Under the pieces are notes generated by a model. The model was given only the letters and a program-made list of their open reading frames with translations, had not been told where the DNA came from and ran no database searches. This document shows positions 16,352 through 24,584 of a DNA stretch of 64,000 nucleotides, one piece after another; the stretch's first letter is position 1; each line of letters begins with the position of its first letter. The translations under genes and the position numbers were made by a program. This DNA is from Nocardia aurea (lineage in GTDB: Bacteria > Actinomycetota > Actinomycetes > Mycobacteriales > Mycobacteriaceae): positions 62,001-126,000 of the forward strand of contig NZ_QCYJ01000154.1 in assembly GCF_003123685.1 (NCBI RefSeq). Direction: 5' to 3'.

Positions 16352-16987
16352 GTGAGTCGGCAACGAGACGAGGCGACATGCGAGCAGATCATCACCGTGG
16401 TGATCGAACTGCTCGAGTCGGACGGTTACGACGCCGTCCAGCTGAGAGAGGTGGCCAAGCGGGCCCACATGTCGTTGGCGACGGTCTACAAGCATTTCGC
16501 CACCAGGGACGCGTTGCTCGTGGCCGCCGTCGGGCGCTGGATGGCCGTCAACGCGTATTCGGCGGTGAAGCCGCCCGGTGAGAACGAGTCGCTCTACGAC
16601 GGCATGATGCGCCTGCTGACCTACATCTTCTCCCCGTGGGAGGACAATCCCAAGATGCTGGAGGCGTACTACCGGGCGCGTCACGGTGCGGGTGGAGACG
16701 GCCTGGACAACCAGGGGGTGAGCGCGGTCATGCCTATCGCGATCCCGCTATTCGAGGCCGCCGATCCGCGCTACGCGGAGGATGTCGGTCTCGTGCTGGC
16801 AAATATGTCGTTCGCGCTGATCGGCCGATTCGTGGACAAGCAGATCGAGATCACCGAGATCCTGCCGACGCTGGAACGGGCGGTGTTTCGCCTGACCAAC
16901 GACAATACCGTCGACGCGAACGCGGCGCGTTCGGGAAGTCGAGTCAACGAGATCGACCCCAACTACTCGTCGCCGTACAATCACTGA
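16352..16987 (+). CDS. TetR-family regulator
   Basis: 211 residues. The HTH is residues ~27-57 (YDAVQLREVAKRAHMSLATVYKHFATRDALLVAAVGRWM), and the C-terminal domain is helical with a ligand-pocket-like middle. The GTG start lies six bases after TAGGGT (16340-16345), so the mRNA is probably leaderless. It overlaps no neighbour. It could control the membrane hydrolase upstream or the unknown gene at 17276 downstream. The C-terminus is rich in Asn and Ser (NDNTVDANAAR...NYSSPYNH). The target is unknown. Confidence 0.9.
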   Translation: MSRQRDEATCEQIITVVIELLESDGYDAVQLREVAKRAHMSLATVYKHFATRDALLVAAVGRWMAVNAYSAVKPPGENESLYDGMMRLLTYIFSPWEDNPKMLEAYYRARHGAGGDGLDNQGVSAVMPIAIPLFEAADPRYAEDVGLVLANMSFALIGRFVDKQIEITEILPTLERAVFRLTNDNTVDANAARSGSRVNEIDPNYSSPYNH

Positions 16988-17010
16988 CTCGTTCCTGCTA
17001 CCTTTCTGCT

Positions 17011-17032
17011 ATGTGTGACATGTATCACACAT
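17011..17032. promoter_or_regulatory. Perfect CRP-type operator
   Basis: ATGTGTGA-CATGTA-TCACACAT is a 22-base inverted repeat containing TGTGA-N6-TCACA, the exact CRP/GlxR consensus. It lies 24 bases after the TetR gene and ~245 bases before the unknown gene at 17276, in a 288-base gap otherwise without recognised features apart from TAACC-C-GGTTA at about 17067. Confidence 0.68.
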
Positions 17033-17275
17033 GTGATGTGCGCAACGACTGGATTGCAAGAGATAACCCGGTTACTGTTGGCTTCGACAGGCGTCCGAGG
17101 AAGCCGATGCACCCCCAGTCCTCAGCATCGCGCGTATGTCCCTCGGCCTGACATCCGAAACCTCGCCGCGACCGCGGCACGACTTCGTGCTGCCTCGATG
17201 CCGTACGACGGTCGCCGCGCGTGGAGCGCTTCGGTGGCAGGTCTGTCGTGATCGCACGAGAACGGAATGAGAATT

Positions 17276-17875
17276 ATGGCTCGACACATCGCAGAATCCG
17301 TCGATCGCCGCATCGGCTTCCGATCCGTTGCCGACTGGCGGGCCGACATCGACCGCCGTCCGCTGCGCCGCAGACTCGTCGTCATCGCCCCCGCGGCGGC
17401 CGACGCCGTGCGCGATCTGGGCGGGTGGATGTTCGATATGACCACCGCGGGATGGGAAGTGACCGTCGCCGTCGCCGACCACCGCGATCTCCGCTCGCTG
17501 GAGATCCTCGGCCTGCTCGTGGTCGATCTCGACCAGGTGCTCGACGCCCCGCTGCACGAACTGCACGCGGACACCATCGCCGTCGCGACCAGCAGTTACA
17601 GCTTCGACGACCGGGTGCGTGACGGCGTGCTCGACTGTATGCAACGCGGTGCGACCAGGACCATGTTCTGGGGTGACGAACTGCCGGTGGAATTCGACAA
17701 CGCCACCGAGACCACGCGGCATCGGGTGAGCGTGGCGGCCCGCGCGTTCACCTCGTGCGCCATGCGGGCGGCAGGCCTGGCCGTCGAGGCCACCGCCCAC
17801 ACCGCGATCATCTGGACCGCGCGCGCCACCGCGCGCGATATCCGCAGGCTCGCGGCGCTCCTGCCCGCGAGCTAG
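17276..17875 (+). CDS. Conserved-type hypothetical protein
   Basis: About 199 residues, not recognised. It has a basic start, two hydrophobic beta-like segments (RRLVVIAPAAADAVRDLGGWMF; GWEVTVAVADHRDLRSLEILGLLVVDL) and a later part suggesting an alternating alpha/beta fold, and ends in RDIRRLAALLPAS. No signal peptide or transmembrane helix is convincing. ATG 17276 is favoured over ATG 17267 because ACGGA is then nine bases away. Codon usage looks native. The CRP-type site upstream suggests carbon or cAMP control. It converges with the FAD oxidoreductase at 17904. Confidence 0.75.
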   Translation: MARHIAESVDRRIGFRSVADWRADIDRRPLRRRLVVIAPAAADAVRDLGGWMFDMTTAGWEVTVAVADHRDLRSLEILGLLVVDLDQVLDAPLHELHADTIAVATSSYSFDDRVRDGVLDCMQRGATRTMFWGDELPVEFDNATETTRHRVSVAARAFTSCAMRAAGLAVEATAHTAIIWTARATARDIRRLAALLPAS

Positions 17876-17903
17876 ATCCGACCCGGATCCCGACCGGCCG
17901 GGC

Positions 17904-19712
17904 TCAACCCTCCAGAAGGTGGGGAAGCCCGGCCCGGAACCGATCGGCGTCGATCCGTTTGGCCGGTTCGAATATCGGCAACGCCACGAGCGGGAAGATG
18001 GCCGCGCGCTCGGCCGGATCGTCGGCGGCGTCGAGTATCGCGTTGGCCGCCGCCCGTCCCGATTCGTTGGCGCTCTCCATCGTCGCCAGGTCGATATGAC
18101 TGCGGACGTGGTCGCCGCCGAAGAACAGATTCGGGATCGCGCAGTGGGCGTCGGGTCGGTGATCGTAGGACCCGACCGTATTCACCAGCAGCGGCGTCGC
18201 ATTGCGCGTCGTCCCGCCGGACCAGGTGATACCGGGATCGATATGCCAGGAATGAATGTCCTCGCGCCGCAGCCAATCGGTTCCGGTGTTGAGCCATTCG
18301 CACAGCTGCGCCCAGACCTCGGCGGCGACCTCGGTCGCGGTGCACTGTTTCGCGGGCCGGTTGTACAGGATGCCCGGTGAATCCCAGTCGGAGATGTCGA
18401 CGGACAGGCATTCGCGAACCGAGCCGTCGCCGTAGCGCGCCGCGAAATCGCCGACCCACATGGGAGCCTGCCGCAACGCGGTGAGAGCCCACGGTGTGCC
18501 GAGCGCGGCGATGTGACCTTCGGGGATCTCGGTCGGCGAGGTCAGGTAGTACTGGATCCCGACCATCCAATCGGTCTGGAGTTCGCGCATACCCGCCAGT
18601 CGCGGGTCGGCGTCGATGATCTCGTCGCCGAGCAGGTCAACGGCCCGCTCCACCGGAATCGCGCAGACGAACCAGTCCGCGGTGACCGTGGAGGCGACAC
18701 CGCGCGAATCCACGACCGTGGCCGAACCGATCACGCCGTCGCGCAACCGCAACGCCGTCGCCCGCTGTCCGAGGACGAAACGGACCCCGCGCCCGCCCAG
18801 GTAATTCACCCACGGATCGATCCAGGCCTCGTTGGTGGGGCGATTGAGGATGCGGTCGACGCCGCCGGAGAACTGGGGGATGAGTCCGGTCGCCGCGAGC
18901 ACGAGCGCCTCGCCGATCGTGCCGATGGTGCGTGCGGAGCTGAGATGCGGTTTCGCGGCGACGGTGATGCGGGTCAGCGCGTTGACGAGGTAGTCCTGAT
19001 AGGCGCGCGACTTGCCGTTCGCGTGCATGATCTGCTCCCAGGTCACGTACTCCCACTGTCCGAAACGGCGTTCGGGACTCGAGGTGAACCACACCATCAT
19101 CTGCTTGGCGAAGAACGCGAGTTCGGCGGGCGGTAACTCCGGGATGAAGCTGAACGCGCCGATAATGCTGTTCTGCAACAGTTCCAGCGTCAGCTGGTCC
19201 AGTGATCCCGCCTCCACCGGCGCGAAGATCGGCGGCCTGCCACGGAATCCGGCGACCGCCCCCTCGACGCGTACGAGATTGTCGGCGACGCCGTTGGGAT
19301 TGCCGGGGAACGGGATTCGCGCCATCGTGTCCGGAACATGTTGGTAGCAACCGGGAAAGAACCGGAAGCCGTGTTCGCCCGGCAGGTCGAGCCTGCCGCC
19401 CGCCGCCGTGTTCGGAACGCCCATGCTGCGCGCTTTGCCGCCGAGGTAGTCCGGTTCGTAGACGGTCACCTCGTATCCGCGTTCGACGAGTTCGTGCGCG
19501 GCGCTGAGCCCGGCCATGCCGCCGCCCAGAATCGCGACGGTCCGCCCGCCGGTATGCAGTGCCGGGGCACGTCGTGGTTCACCCGCGCTCGCGGGTGCGC
19601 CGAACAGCGGTGTCGCGGTCAGCGCCGCGCCGGTCAGCGCCGCACCCGCCAACGCGCCGCGCAGCAGATCTCGTCGTCCGAACGCTGTCGGATTCGGTTG
19701 GGGTTCAAACAT
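17904..19712 (-). CDS. Tat-exported FAD-dependent amine oxidase/desaturase-like protein
   Basis: 602 residues. The N-terminus carries a twin-arginine signal (GRRDLLRGALAGAALTGAAL) with a likely cleavage near PASAGEP. The FAD site is VAILGGGMAGLSAAHELVERGYEVTVYE. The closing motif near the C-terminus (IPNLFFGGDHVRSHIDLATMESANESGRAAANAI) is that of the amine oxidase / phytoene desaturase / hydroxysqualene dehydroxylase superfamily. A folded FAD enzyme exported by Tat fits. Its start overlaps the end of the upstream FAD gene by 8 bases with GGAGAT inside that gene, so the two are translationally coupled. Substrate unknown; isoprenoid or lipid is the best guess. Confidence 0.9.
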   Translation of the reverse strand: MFEPQPNPTAFGRRDLLRGALAGAALTGAALTATPLFGAPASAGEPRRAPALHTGGRTVAILGGGMAGLSAAHELVERGYEVTVYEPDYLGGKARSMGVPNTAAGGRLDLPGEHGFRFFPGCYQHVPDTMARIPFPGNPNGVADNLVRVEGAVAGFRGRPPIFAPVEAGSLDQLTLELLQNSIIGAFSFIPELPPAELAFFAKQMMVWFTSSPERRFGQWEYVTWEQIMHANGKSRAYQDYLVNALTRITVAAKPHLSSARTIGTIGEALVLAATGLIPQFSGGVDRILNRPTNEAWIDPWVNYLGGRGVRFVLGQRATALRLRDGVIGSATVVDSRGVASTVTADWFVCAIPVERAVDLLGDEIIDADPRLAGMRELQTDWMVGIQYYLTSPTEIPEGHIAALGTPWALTALRQAPMWVGDFAARYGDGSVRECLSVDISDWDSPGILYNRPAKQCTATEVAAEVWAQLCEWLNTGTDWLRREDIHSWHIDPGITWSGGTTRNATPLLVNTVGSYDHRPDAHCAIPNLFFGGDHVRSHIDLATMESANESGRAAANAILDAADDPAERAAIFPLVALPIFEPAKRIDADRFRAGLPHLLEG

Positions 19713-21144
19713 GGTGATCTCCTGGGCAACTGGTGACCGGTCGGGCGCTGGAGGTAGGGGACGTCCGCGTGTCGGGCCGCGGCCGTGGTGGGTGCTCGGC
19801 GCGCAGAGTGCGCCACGACTCCAGCCGGTCGGCGGCGATATCGCGGACCTCGCGCGCGGCGTCGCGAACCACCGCGACCGGATGTGCCCGCGAGTGCCAC
19901 AGGGCGCGTGTCGAGAGCGACAGGGCCTGGTAGGGCGTGAACAGGTCGGCGGGTTCGGCGATGCGGGAGAACAGGTCGGTCACCGCCGAGGCGAACCTCG
20001 GATCCCCGGCGGCCGTGCGGTACAGCTCGATCTCCCATGGCCGCATGGCTTCTCCGCGTGCCAGTCGATTCGTCCACTGGTAGAGGCCCTCGCATTCGCG
20101 CACGCGCAGTCGCTCCCAGTCGCGCAGCGCGCGGTCGAGTGCGACGGGATCTCCGAGCACCGGCGCGGTCCGTTCGCCCAGAATCCGCCCGTAGCGCAGC
20201 GCGTCGCGGATGCCCTGCGCGGTGATCGGATCCTTGAAATGTCCGGCGTCGCCCGCCAGCGCCCATCCGGGACCGGCGGAACGACGGAAGTACGAGGACA
20301 GATTCGTCGCTGACCGCACACGGCCGACGCGGGTCGCGCCGCGCAGACGTTCGGCCAGGCCGGGGAGTCGTCCGATGGCCTGTTCGTAGCGCCGCTCGGC
20401 GTCGCCCGGACGTAGCGGACCCGGCTCGGCGGGCGGCTGGACCAGGCTCAGGACCAGGCCGTCGTCGCAGGGGAACGCGGTGCCGAGATCGGTGCCCGCG
20501 CGCCACTGCGCCGCGATGTGGCGTTGCGCGTCCTCGCTGTCGCGCCAGTAGGCGAAATAGCAGTCGCGCCCACTGGGCCTGTCCGCGAAAGGTTCTCGCG
20601 TGCCGACCAGTTGCGCCACGGTGCTGCGCCGTCCGTCGGCGCCGACGACGAGAACGGCGCGCACGTCGCGGATCTCGCCTTCGGGGTCGCGGTAGCGGAC
20701 ACCGCGGCAGCGTCCGCGCTCCCAGATGAGTTCCAGGACACGGCATTTCTCGCGGATGTCGACACCCGCCGCGCGGGCCGTCGCGACCAGGGCGGCATCG
20801 AGGCGAACGCGACGGACGCACATCGCGTAGCCGATTCCGTCTACGGGGGTGAACGGTGTCGACACCACGTGTCCCGCTCCGTCCGCGTGTGCCCGTGTGA
20901 GATGCGGCGCGCCCGTGTCCTCGACTCGCCCGAGCGCGCCGAGTCGCTGGAGTTCGGCGACCCCGGCGGGCCACAGCAGATGCGTCGACAGCGTGTCGGA
21001 CGGGAAAACGGCGCTGTCCAGGGCGATGACGCGACGGCCGGCACGGGCGAGCGCGATCGCGGTGGCCGATCCCGCGCAGCGCGCGCCGACCACGACGACA
21101 TCGGTGTCCTCTGCGCGGATAACGGGGGAGTCGTTCATCGTCAT
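19705..21144 (-). CDS. FAD-dependent monooxygenase/reductase (geranylgeranyl reductase-like)
   Basis: 479 residues, cytoplasmic. FAD motifs: VVVVGARCAGSATAIALARAG (residues ~15-35), the DG motif VVGADGRRSTVAQLVG, and GWALAGDAGHFKDPITAQGI. This is the pattern of FAD_binding_3-type hydroxylases and geranylgeranyl reductase relatives. It is first in a two-gene operon with the Tat-exported oxidase. The C-terminal ~60 residues are Arg/Pro-rich and unstructured. The divergent TetR gene at 21205 and a 25-bp palindrome between them imply repression until a ligand appears. The two FAD enzymes probably act on the same compound. Confidence 0.9.
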   Translation of the reverse strand: MTMNDSPVIRAEDTDVVVVGARCAGSATAIALARAGRRVIALDSAVFPSDTLSTHLLWPAGVAELQRLGALGRVEDTGAPHLTRAHADGAGHVVSTPFTPVDGIGYAMCVRRVRLDAALVATARAAGVDIREKCRVLELIWERGRCRGVRYRDPEGEIRDVRAVLVVGADGRRSTVAQLVGTREPFADRPSGRDCYFAYWRDSEDAQRHIAAQWRAGTDLGTAFPCDDGLVLSLVQPPAEPGPLRPGDAERRYEQAIGRLPGLAERLRGATRVGRVRSATNLSSYFRRSAGPGWALAGDAGHFKDPITAQGIRDALRYGRILGERTAPVLGDPVALDRALRDWERLRVRECEGLYQWTNRLARGEAMRPWEIELYRTAAGDPRFASAVTDLFSRIAEPADLFTPYQALSLSTRALWHSRAHPVAVVRDAAREVRDIAADRLESWRTLRAEHPPRPRPDTRTSPTSSARPVTSCPGDHHV

Positions 21145-21158
21145 CGCCTCGTAAAACT

Positions 21159-21183
21159 TGTATCGGACACTATGTCCGATACA
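21159..21183. promoter_or_regulatory. 25-bp TetR operator between the FAD operon and its regulator
   Basis: Perfect 11-bp arms TGTATCGGACA and TGTCCGATACA around CTA, 15 bases from the FAD gene start and 21 bases before TetR ATG 21205. It is the only strong symmetry in the gap and covers both divergent promoters. Confidence 0.78.
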
Positions 21184-21204
21184 TGGTGTTTCGAAGGCTG
21201 TCGA

Positions 21205-21948
21205 ATGTCAACGACGAAACGGTCACGGCAGAATGGGCCGCATGGACCCTTCGATCGGACGATCGCCGCGCGCAGCGGCCGGGCGGTGGCCAGTGGACTG
21301 CGAATGTCGTCGCTGACCCGGGTGCCACGGGCGTCGCGCAAGCAGTCCGACGATCGCCGAGCCGATTTCGAACAGCGCGTGCTGCGCGCCGTCGAGGAAT
21401 TGCTCGCGGACGGCACGCCCTACACCGAGATCGCGGTGCAGAAGATCGCGGTCGCGTCGCAGGCCGCCAGATCGACCTTCTACCGGTACTTTCCCGACAA
21501 GAGTCAACTGTTGATCCGCATGGCGGACCTTGCCACCGCGGATCTGTTCGCCGCCGCGGAGCAGTGGTGGGAGACCGAACACGCCGACCACGAATCCGGT
21601 GTCGTCGCGGCGATCGGCGCGATGATCGCGGGCTTTCGGCAGCATCGGTATCTGCTGCTCGCGCTGAGCGAGGTGGCCGCCTACGACCGTGATGTCGGCG
21701 CGTACTGGCGCGAGCGGGTCGCCACCTTCGTCGACATGGTTCGCGCGCGCCTGGAATCGGATCGCGAACGCGGCCTGATCCATGCCTCGGTCGATCCGGC
21801 GGCGACGGCGATCGTGCTGACGTCGATGGTGGAGCGGTCGATCACCGTCGCGTTCGCGCCGTCCTCGGGTATCGCCGACGACGCGCTGGCCGCCGCGTTG
21901 GGCCGGGCGATCTGGTTGGTGGTCTACGGCGACGCGCCCCGGAAGTGA
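21205..21948 (+). CDS. TetR-family repressor of the FAD operon
   Basis: 247 residues from ATG 21205, which has GAAGG seven bases upstream. An alternative ATG at 21304 gives 214 residues, the usual family length. ATG 21172 lies inside the operator and is rejected. The HTH is YTEIAVQKIAVASQAARSTFYRYFPDKSQLLIRMADL, and the C-terminal helical domain is complete. The extra N-terminal ~33 residues are basic and may contact DNA outside the HTH. Target: the 25-bp palindrome upstream, hence the divergent FAD genes and itself. Confidence 0.88.
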   Translation: MSTTKRSRQNGPHGPFDRTIAARSGRAVASGLRMSSLTRVPRASRKQSDDRRADFEQRVLRAVEELLADGTPYTEIAVQKIAVASQAARSTFYRYFPDKSQLLIRMADLATADLFAAAEQWWETEHADHESGVVAAIGAMIAGFRQHRYLLLALSEVAAYDRDVGAYWRERVATFVDMVRARLESDRERGLIHASVDPAATAIVLTSMVERSITVAFAPSSGIADDALAAALGRAIWLVVYGDAPRK

Positions 21949-21977
21949 CCGTCACGCGGGGTAGTAGACAATTTTCC

Positions 21978-21995
21978 GAATCTGTATACGGATTC
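21978..21995. promoter_or_regulatory. Imperfect palindrome upstream of fadD17
   Basis: GAATCTGTATACGGATTC pairs at 8 of 9 positions per arm. It sits just 5' of the KstR-type box and may be a second operator. Confidence 0.45.
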
Positions 21996-21996
21996 C

Positions 21997-22010
21997 TGGA
22001 ACCCGTTCTA
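21997..22010 (+). promoter_or_regulatory. KstR-type box at the fadD17 promoter
   Basis: TGGAACCCGTTCTA fits the cholesterol-regulon consensus TNNAACNNGTTNNA at every fixed base. The box overlaps the candidate -10 TAGATT (22009-22014), which is six bases from ATG 22021, so repression by occlusion and a leaderless transcript are both plausible. Confidence 0.68.
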
Positions 22011-22020
22011 GATTGTGCCC

Positions 22021-23613
22021 ATGGCTGCAACGGTCACCGAACTTCTGCTCGCGCGAGCCGACGACGATTGCCTCGCGATCACCTATTCCGGACGGACCTG
22101 GACCTGGCGTGAGCACATCGCCGAGGCGCGCGGGCGGGCCGCGGCGATCCTGTCGGTCGCCGATCCCGCGCGCCCGATGCATGTGGGCGCGCTGCTCGGC
22201 AATACCCCGGACATGCTGACCAGCCTCGCGGCCGGGGCACTCGGTGGGTATGTCACGGTCGGGGTCAACAACACCCGCCGCGGTGCGGCCCTCGCCGACG
22301 ACATCCGGCGTGCCGATGTGCAGATCCTGTTGACCGACGCCGAGCATCGTGGACTGCTCGAGGGGCTCGACCTCGAGGGTGTCACCGTGTTCGACCTGTC
22401 CGCGCCGGACTGGTCCGAATTGCTGGCCGGTGCGGGGGAATTGACCCCGCACAGTGTGCCGGGCGCGATGGACCCGTTCATGCTGATCTTCACCTCCGGC
22501 ACCAGCGGGAACCCGAAACCGGTGCGGTTGGCGCACATGATGGTGCCCTTCGCGGGCCCGCCGCTGGTCGAGCGATTCGGTATCGGCGCCGACGACATCT
22601 GTTACCTGTCGATGCCGCTGTTCCATTCCGCGGCGATCCTCGGCGGCTACTGCGTCGCGCTGGTCAGCGGAGCGGCGATGGCGCCGGCCAAATTCTCGGC
22701 CTCGACCTTCCTCGACGATATCCGCCGCTACGGCGCGACCTACATGAACTACGTCGGCAAACCCTTGGCCTACATCCTCGCCACCGCACAGCGACCCGAC
22801 GACGCCGACAACCCGCTGCGGGTGGCCTTCGGCAACGAGGCCACCGACCGCGACATCGACGAATTCGCCCGCCGCTTCGGGTGCACGGTATGGGACGGAT
22901 TCGGCTCGACCGAACTGGCGATCATCATCACCAGGGAGCCCGGCACCCCGCCCGGGTCGATCGGGAAGGGCTATCCCGGTGTGGCCGTGTACAACTCGGA
23001 GACCGTCACCGAATGCCCACCCGCGGTCTTCGACACGCACGGCGCCCTGGTCAATCCCGACGAGGCCATCGGCGAACTCGTCAACGCCGACGGCACCGGC
23101 CTGTTCATGGGCTACTACGGTGACGAGGCCGCCACCGCCGAACGCACCCGCGGCGGCCTGTACTGGTCCGGTGATCTGGCCTACAAGGACACCGAGGGAT
23201 ACATCTACCTCGCCGGACGCACCGCGGACTGGATGCGCGTGGACGGTGAGAACCTCGCCGCGGGACCGATCGAACGGATCCTGCAACGCCTCGACGCCGT
23301 CAGCCGAGTCGCGGTCTACGCCGTCCCGGACGAACACGTCGGCGACGCGGTCATGGCCGCGATCGTCCTGCGCGACAACACTTCCCTGACCCCTGGCGAG
23401 TTGACCGCCTTCCTCGGCGAACAAGCGGACCTCTCGCCCAAAGCCTGGCCGCGATTCGTCCGCCTGGCCGCCGACCTGCCGACGACGGCCACCAACAAGA
23501 TCCTCAAACGCGCACTCGTCCGCCAAGGGGCGACCGCGGGCGAGGGAGGAACCCTGTGGCGACGCGAATCCCGGTCGACCACCTACGAGATCGGCGAACC
23601 CGTACCGCGCTGA
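22021..23613 (+). CDS. fadD17: Steroid-side-chain acyl-CoA synthetase FadD17
   Basis: 530-residue ANL-superfamily ligase. It has the P-loop LIFTSGTSGNPKPVRL, the A5 motif WDGFGSTE, the hinge WSGDLAYKDTEGYIYLAGR and the C-terminal lysine region TNKILKRAL. The opening (MAATVTELLLARADDD...GALLGNTPDMLTSLAAGALGG) and the YMNYVGKPLAYILAT segment closely follow M. tuberculosis FadD17 (Rv3506), a CoA ligase reported for steroids with a C5 side chain. The KstR-type box at the promoter agrees independently. It stands alone, away from a KstR cluster, convergent with the gene at 23623. ATG 22021 is preferred to GTG 22015 because of the -10 distance. Confidence 0.9.
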   Translation: MAATVTELLLARADDDCLAITYSGRTWTWREHIAEARGRAAAILSVADPARPMHVGALLGNTPDMLTSLAAGALGGYVTVGVNNTRRGAALADDIRRADVQILLTDAEHRGLLEGLDLEGVTVFDLSAPDWSELLAGAGELTPHSVPGAMDPFMLIFTSGTSGNPKPVRLAHMMVPFAGPPLVERFGIGADDICYLSMPLFHSAAILGGYCVALVSGAAMAPAKFSASTFLDDIRRYGATYMNYVGKPLAYILATAQRPDDADNPLRVAFGNEATDRDIDEFARRFGCTVWDGFGSTELAIIITREPGTPPGSIGKGYPGVAVYNSETVTECPPAVFDTHGALVNPDEAIGELVNADGTGLFMGYYGDEAATAERTRGGLYWSGDLAYKDTEGYIYLAGRTADWMRVDGENLAAGPIERILQRLDAVSRVAVYAVPDEHVGDAVMAAIVLRDNTSLTPGELTAFLGEQADLSPKAWPRFVRLAADLPTTATNKILKRALVRQGATAGEGGTLWRRESRSTTYEIGEPVPR

Positions 23614-23622
23614 CCCGCCGCT

Positions 23623-24114
23623 TCAGGAGGGACTGAGCAGCCAGTTCAGTTCCGTGCGCAACAGCGAAGGATCCATATCGGGCGCGGGCCGCGTGTGGTA
23701 GACCTCCCACCGCGCAGGCCCGGCGTTGGCGCCCTGCTCCTCGATCCACGATCCCAGCCGATCCCACGCGTCGCCGAGCCCGTCGAAGCCGCCGACGTGC
23801 ACCACCCGCGCGACCCGCCCCGCGGGCAGTCGATCCGCGACGACCTCGCCCTGCGGCCGCAACTCCCGATCCACCGCGAAGCCCACGTCGAGATCCCACG
23901 ATTCCTCGGAGATGGACCGGAACAGCGCGTACGCGGGTCCGACGATCGTCGCCCCCTGTTCACCGATGACCTGCGGCAGCACCTGGAACGACGAGTCGAA
24001 GAAGTCACGCAGCCCGCTCACCGCCACTTCACCGCGAACGATCGCCGTCACCACCTCGGCCACCTCGACCACCACCGGACCGGCCGTCGGATCGACACTG
24101 CCGTCGTCGGACAT
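23623..24114 (-). CDS. GyrI/AraC-effector-binding-like ligand-binding protein
   Basis: 163 residues. The C-terminal half resembles the GyrI-like small-molecule binding domain (PAYALFR...WDLDVGFAVDRELRPQGEVVADRLPAGRVARVVHVGGFDGLGDAWDRLGSWIEEQG...WEVYHTRP). An N-terminal ~35-residue stretch is acidic and hydrophobic. No DNA-binding domain is attached, so it is a free-standing ligand-binding or drug-sensing protein. GGAG lies four bases before ATG 24114; a longer frame to 24159 is less likely. The cupin gene lies 63 bases upstream on the same strand. Confidence 0.77.
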   Translation of the reverse strand: MSDDGSVDPTAGPVVVEVAEVVTAIVRGEVAVSGLRDFFDSSFQVLPQVIGEQGATIVGPAYALFRSISEESWDLDVGFAVDRELRPQGEVVADRLPAGRVARVVHVGGFDGLGDAWDRLGSWIEEQGANAGPARWEVYHTRPAPDMDPSLLRTELNWLLSPS

Positions 24115-24177
24115 GACTCTCCTCGATGTCGTGGGATATTCCACGAACACAGTAGTCACCGCCCCCGGAACCGCGGG

Positions 24178-24513
24178 TCAGCCCGCCGGGTAGAAGAGGA
24201 ACAGGGTGCAACCGGTGGCGCTGGCCGGAATATGCCACGTGCCCGCCGGAGCGTGGAGAAATGTGCCCGCCGGATAGTCGCGCGCACCGTCGGCGAAGGT
24301 GCCCGCGAGGACGTAGACTTCTTCGGGTCCCGGGCCGTGCACATCGCGGTGTGGCCACGAGGTTCCCGGGTCCATCTCGAGTACGGCGGCGTGTGCGCCG
24401 GATGAGCCTTTCCACAGCGGACGGAGTCGGATCCCGGGGAAGAGTTCGCGGACAGGCGCTTCGGCGACCGAGACGGAGGTGTAGCCCTCCTGGGCCAGGA
24501 TTTCGGAGTGCAT
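24178..24513 (-). CDS. Small cupin protein (ChrR-like)
   Basis: 111 residues forming one cupin barrel: WPHRDVHGPGPEEVYVLAGTFADGARDYPAGTFLHAPAGTWHIPASATGCTLFLFYP. Candidate metal ligands are His in WPHRDVH, Glu in PEEVYVL and His in GTWHIP, so a metal site is plausible. The pattern recalls the ChrR anti-sigma cupin, but no sigma factor is adjacent. AAGGGTGG precedes ATG 24513. It is divergent from the GlxA-type regulator at 24585, which may control it. Confidence 0.8.
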   Translation of the reverse strand: MHSEILAQEGYTSVSVAEAPVRELFPGIRLRPLWKGSSGAHAAVLEMDPGTSWPHRDVHGPGPEEVYVLAGTFADGARDYPAGTFLHAPAGTWHIPASATGCTLFLFYPAG

Positions 24514-24584
24514 GAATTCCACCCTTGCGCGCGTTCACGGCACGCGACAGTGTCGAGGCGGACGCCAGTGGGTATCTTTCTGCC

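Noticed and set aside
17060..17075. A second KstR-type box near AACCCGGTT
   Set aside because: The spacer between AAC and GTT is three bases, not two, so it does not fit the consensus.
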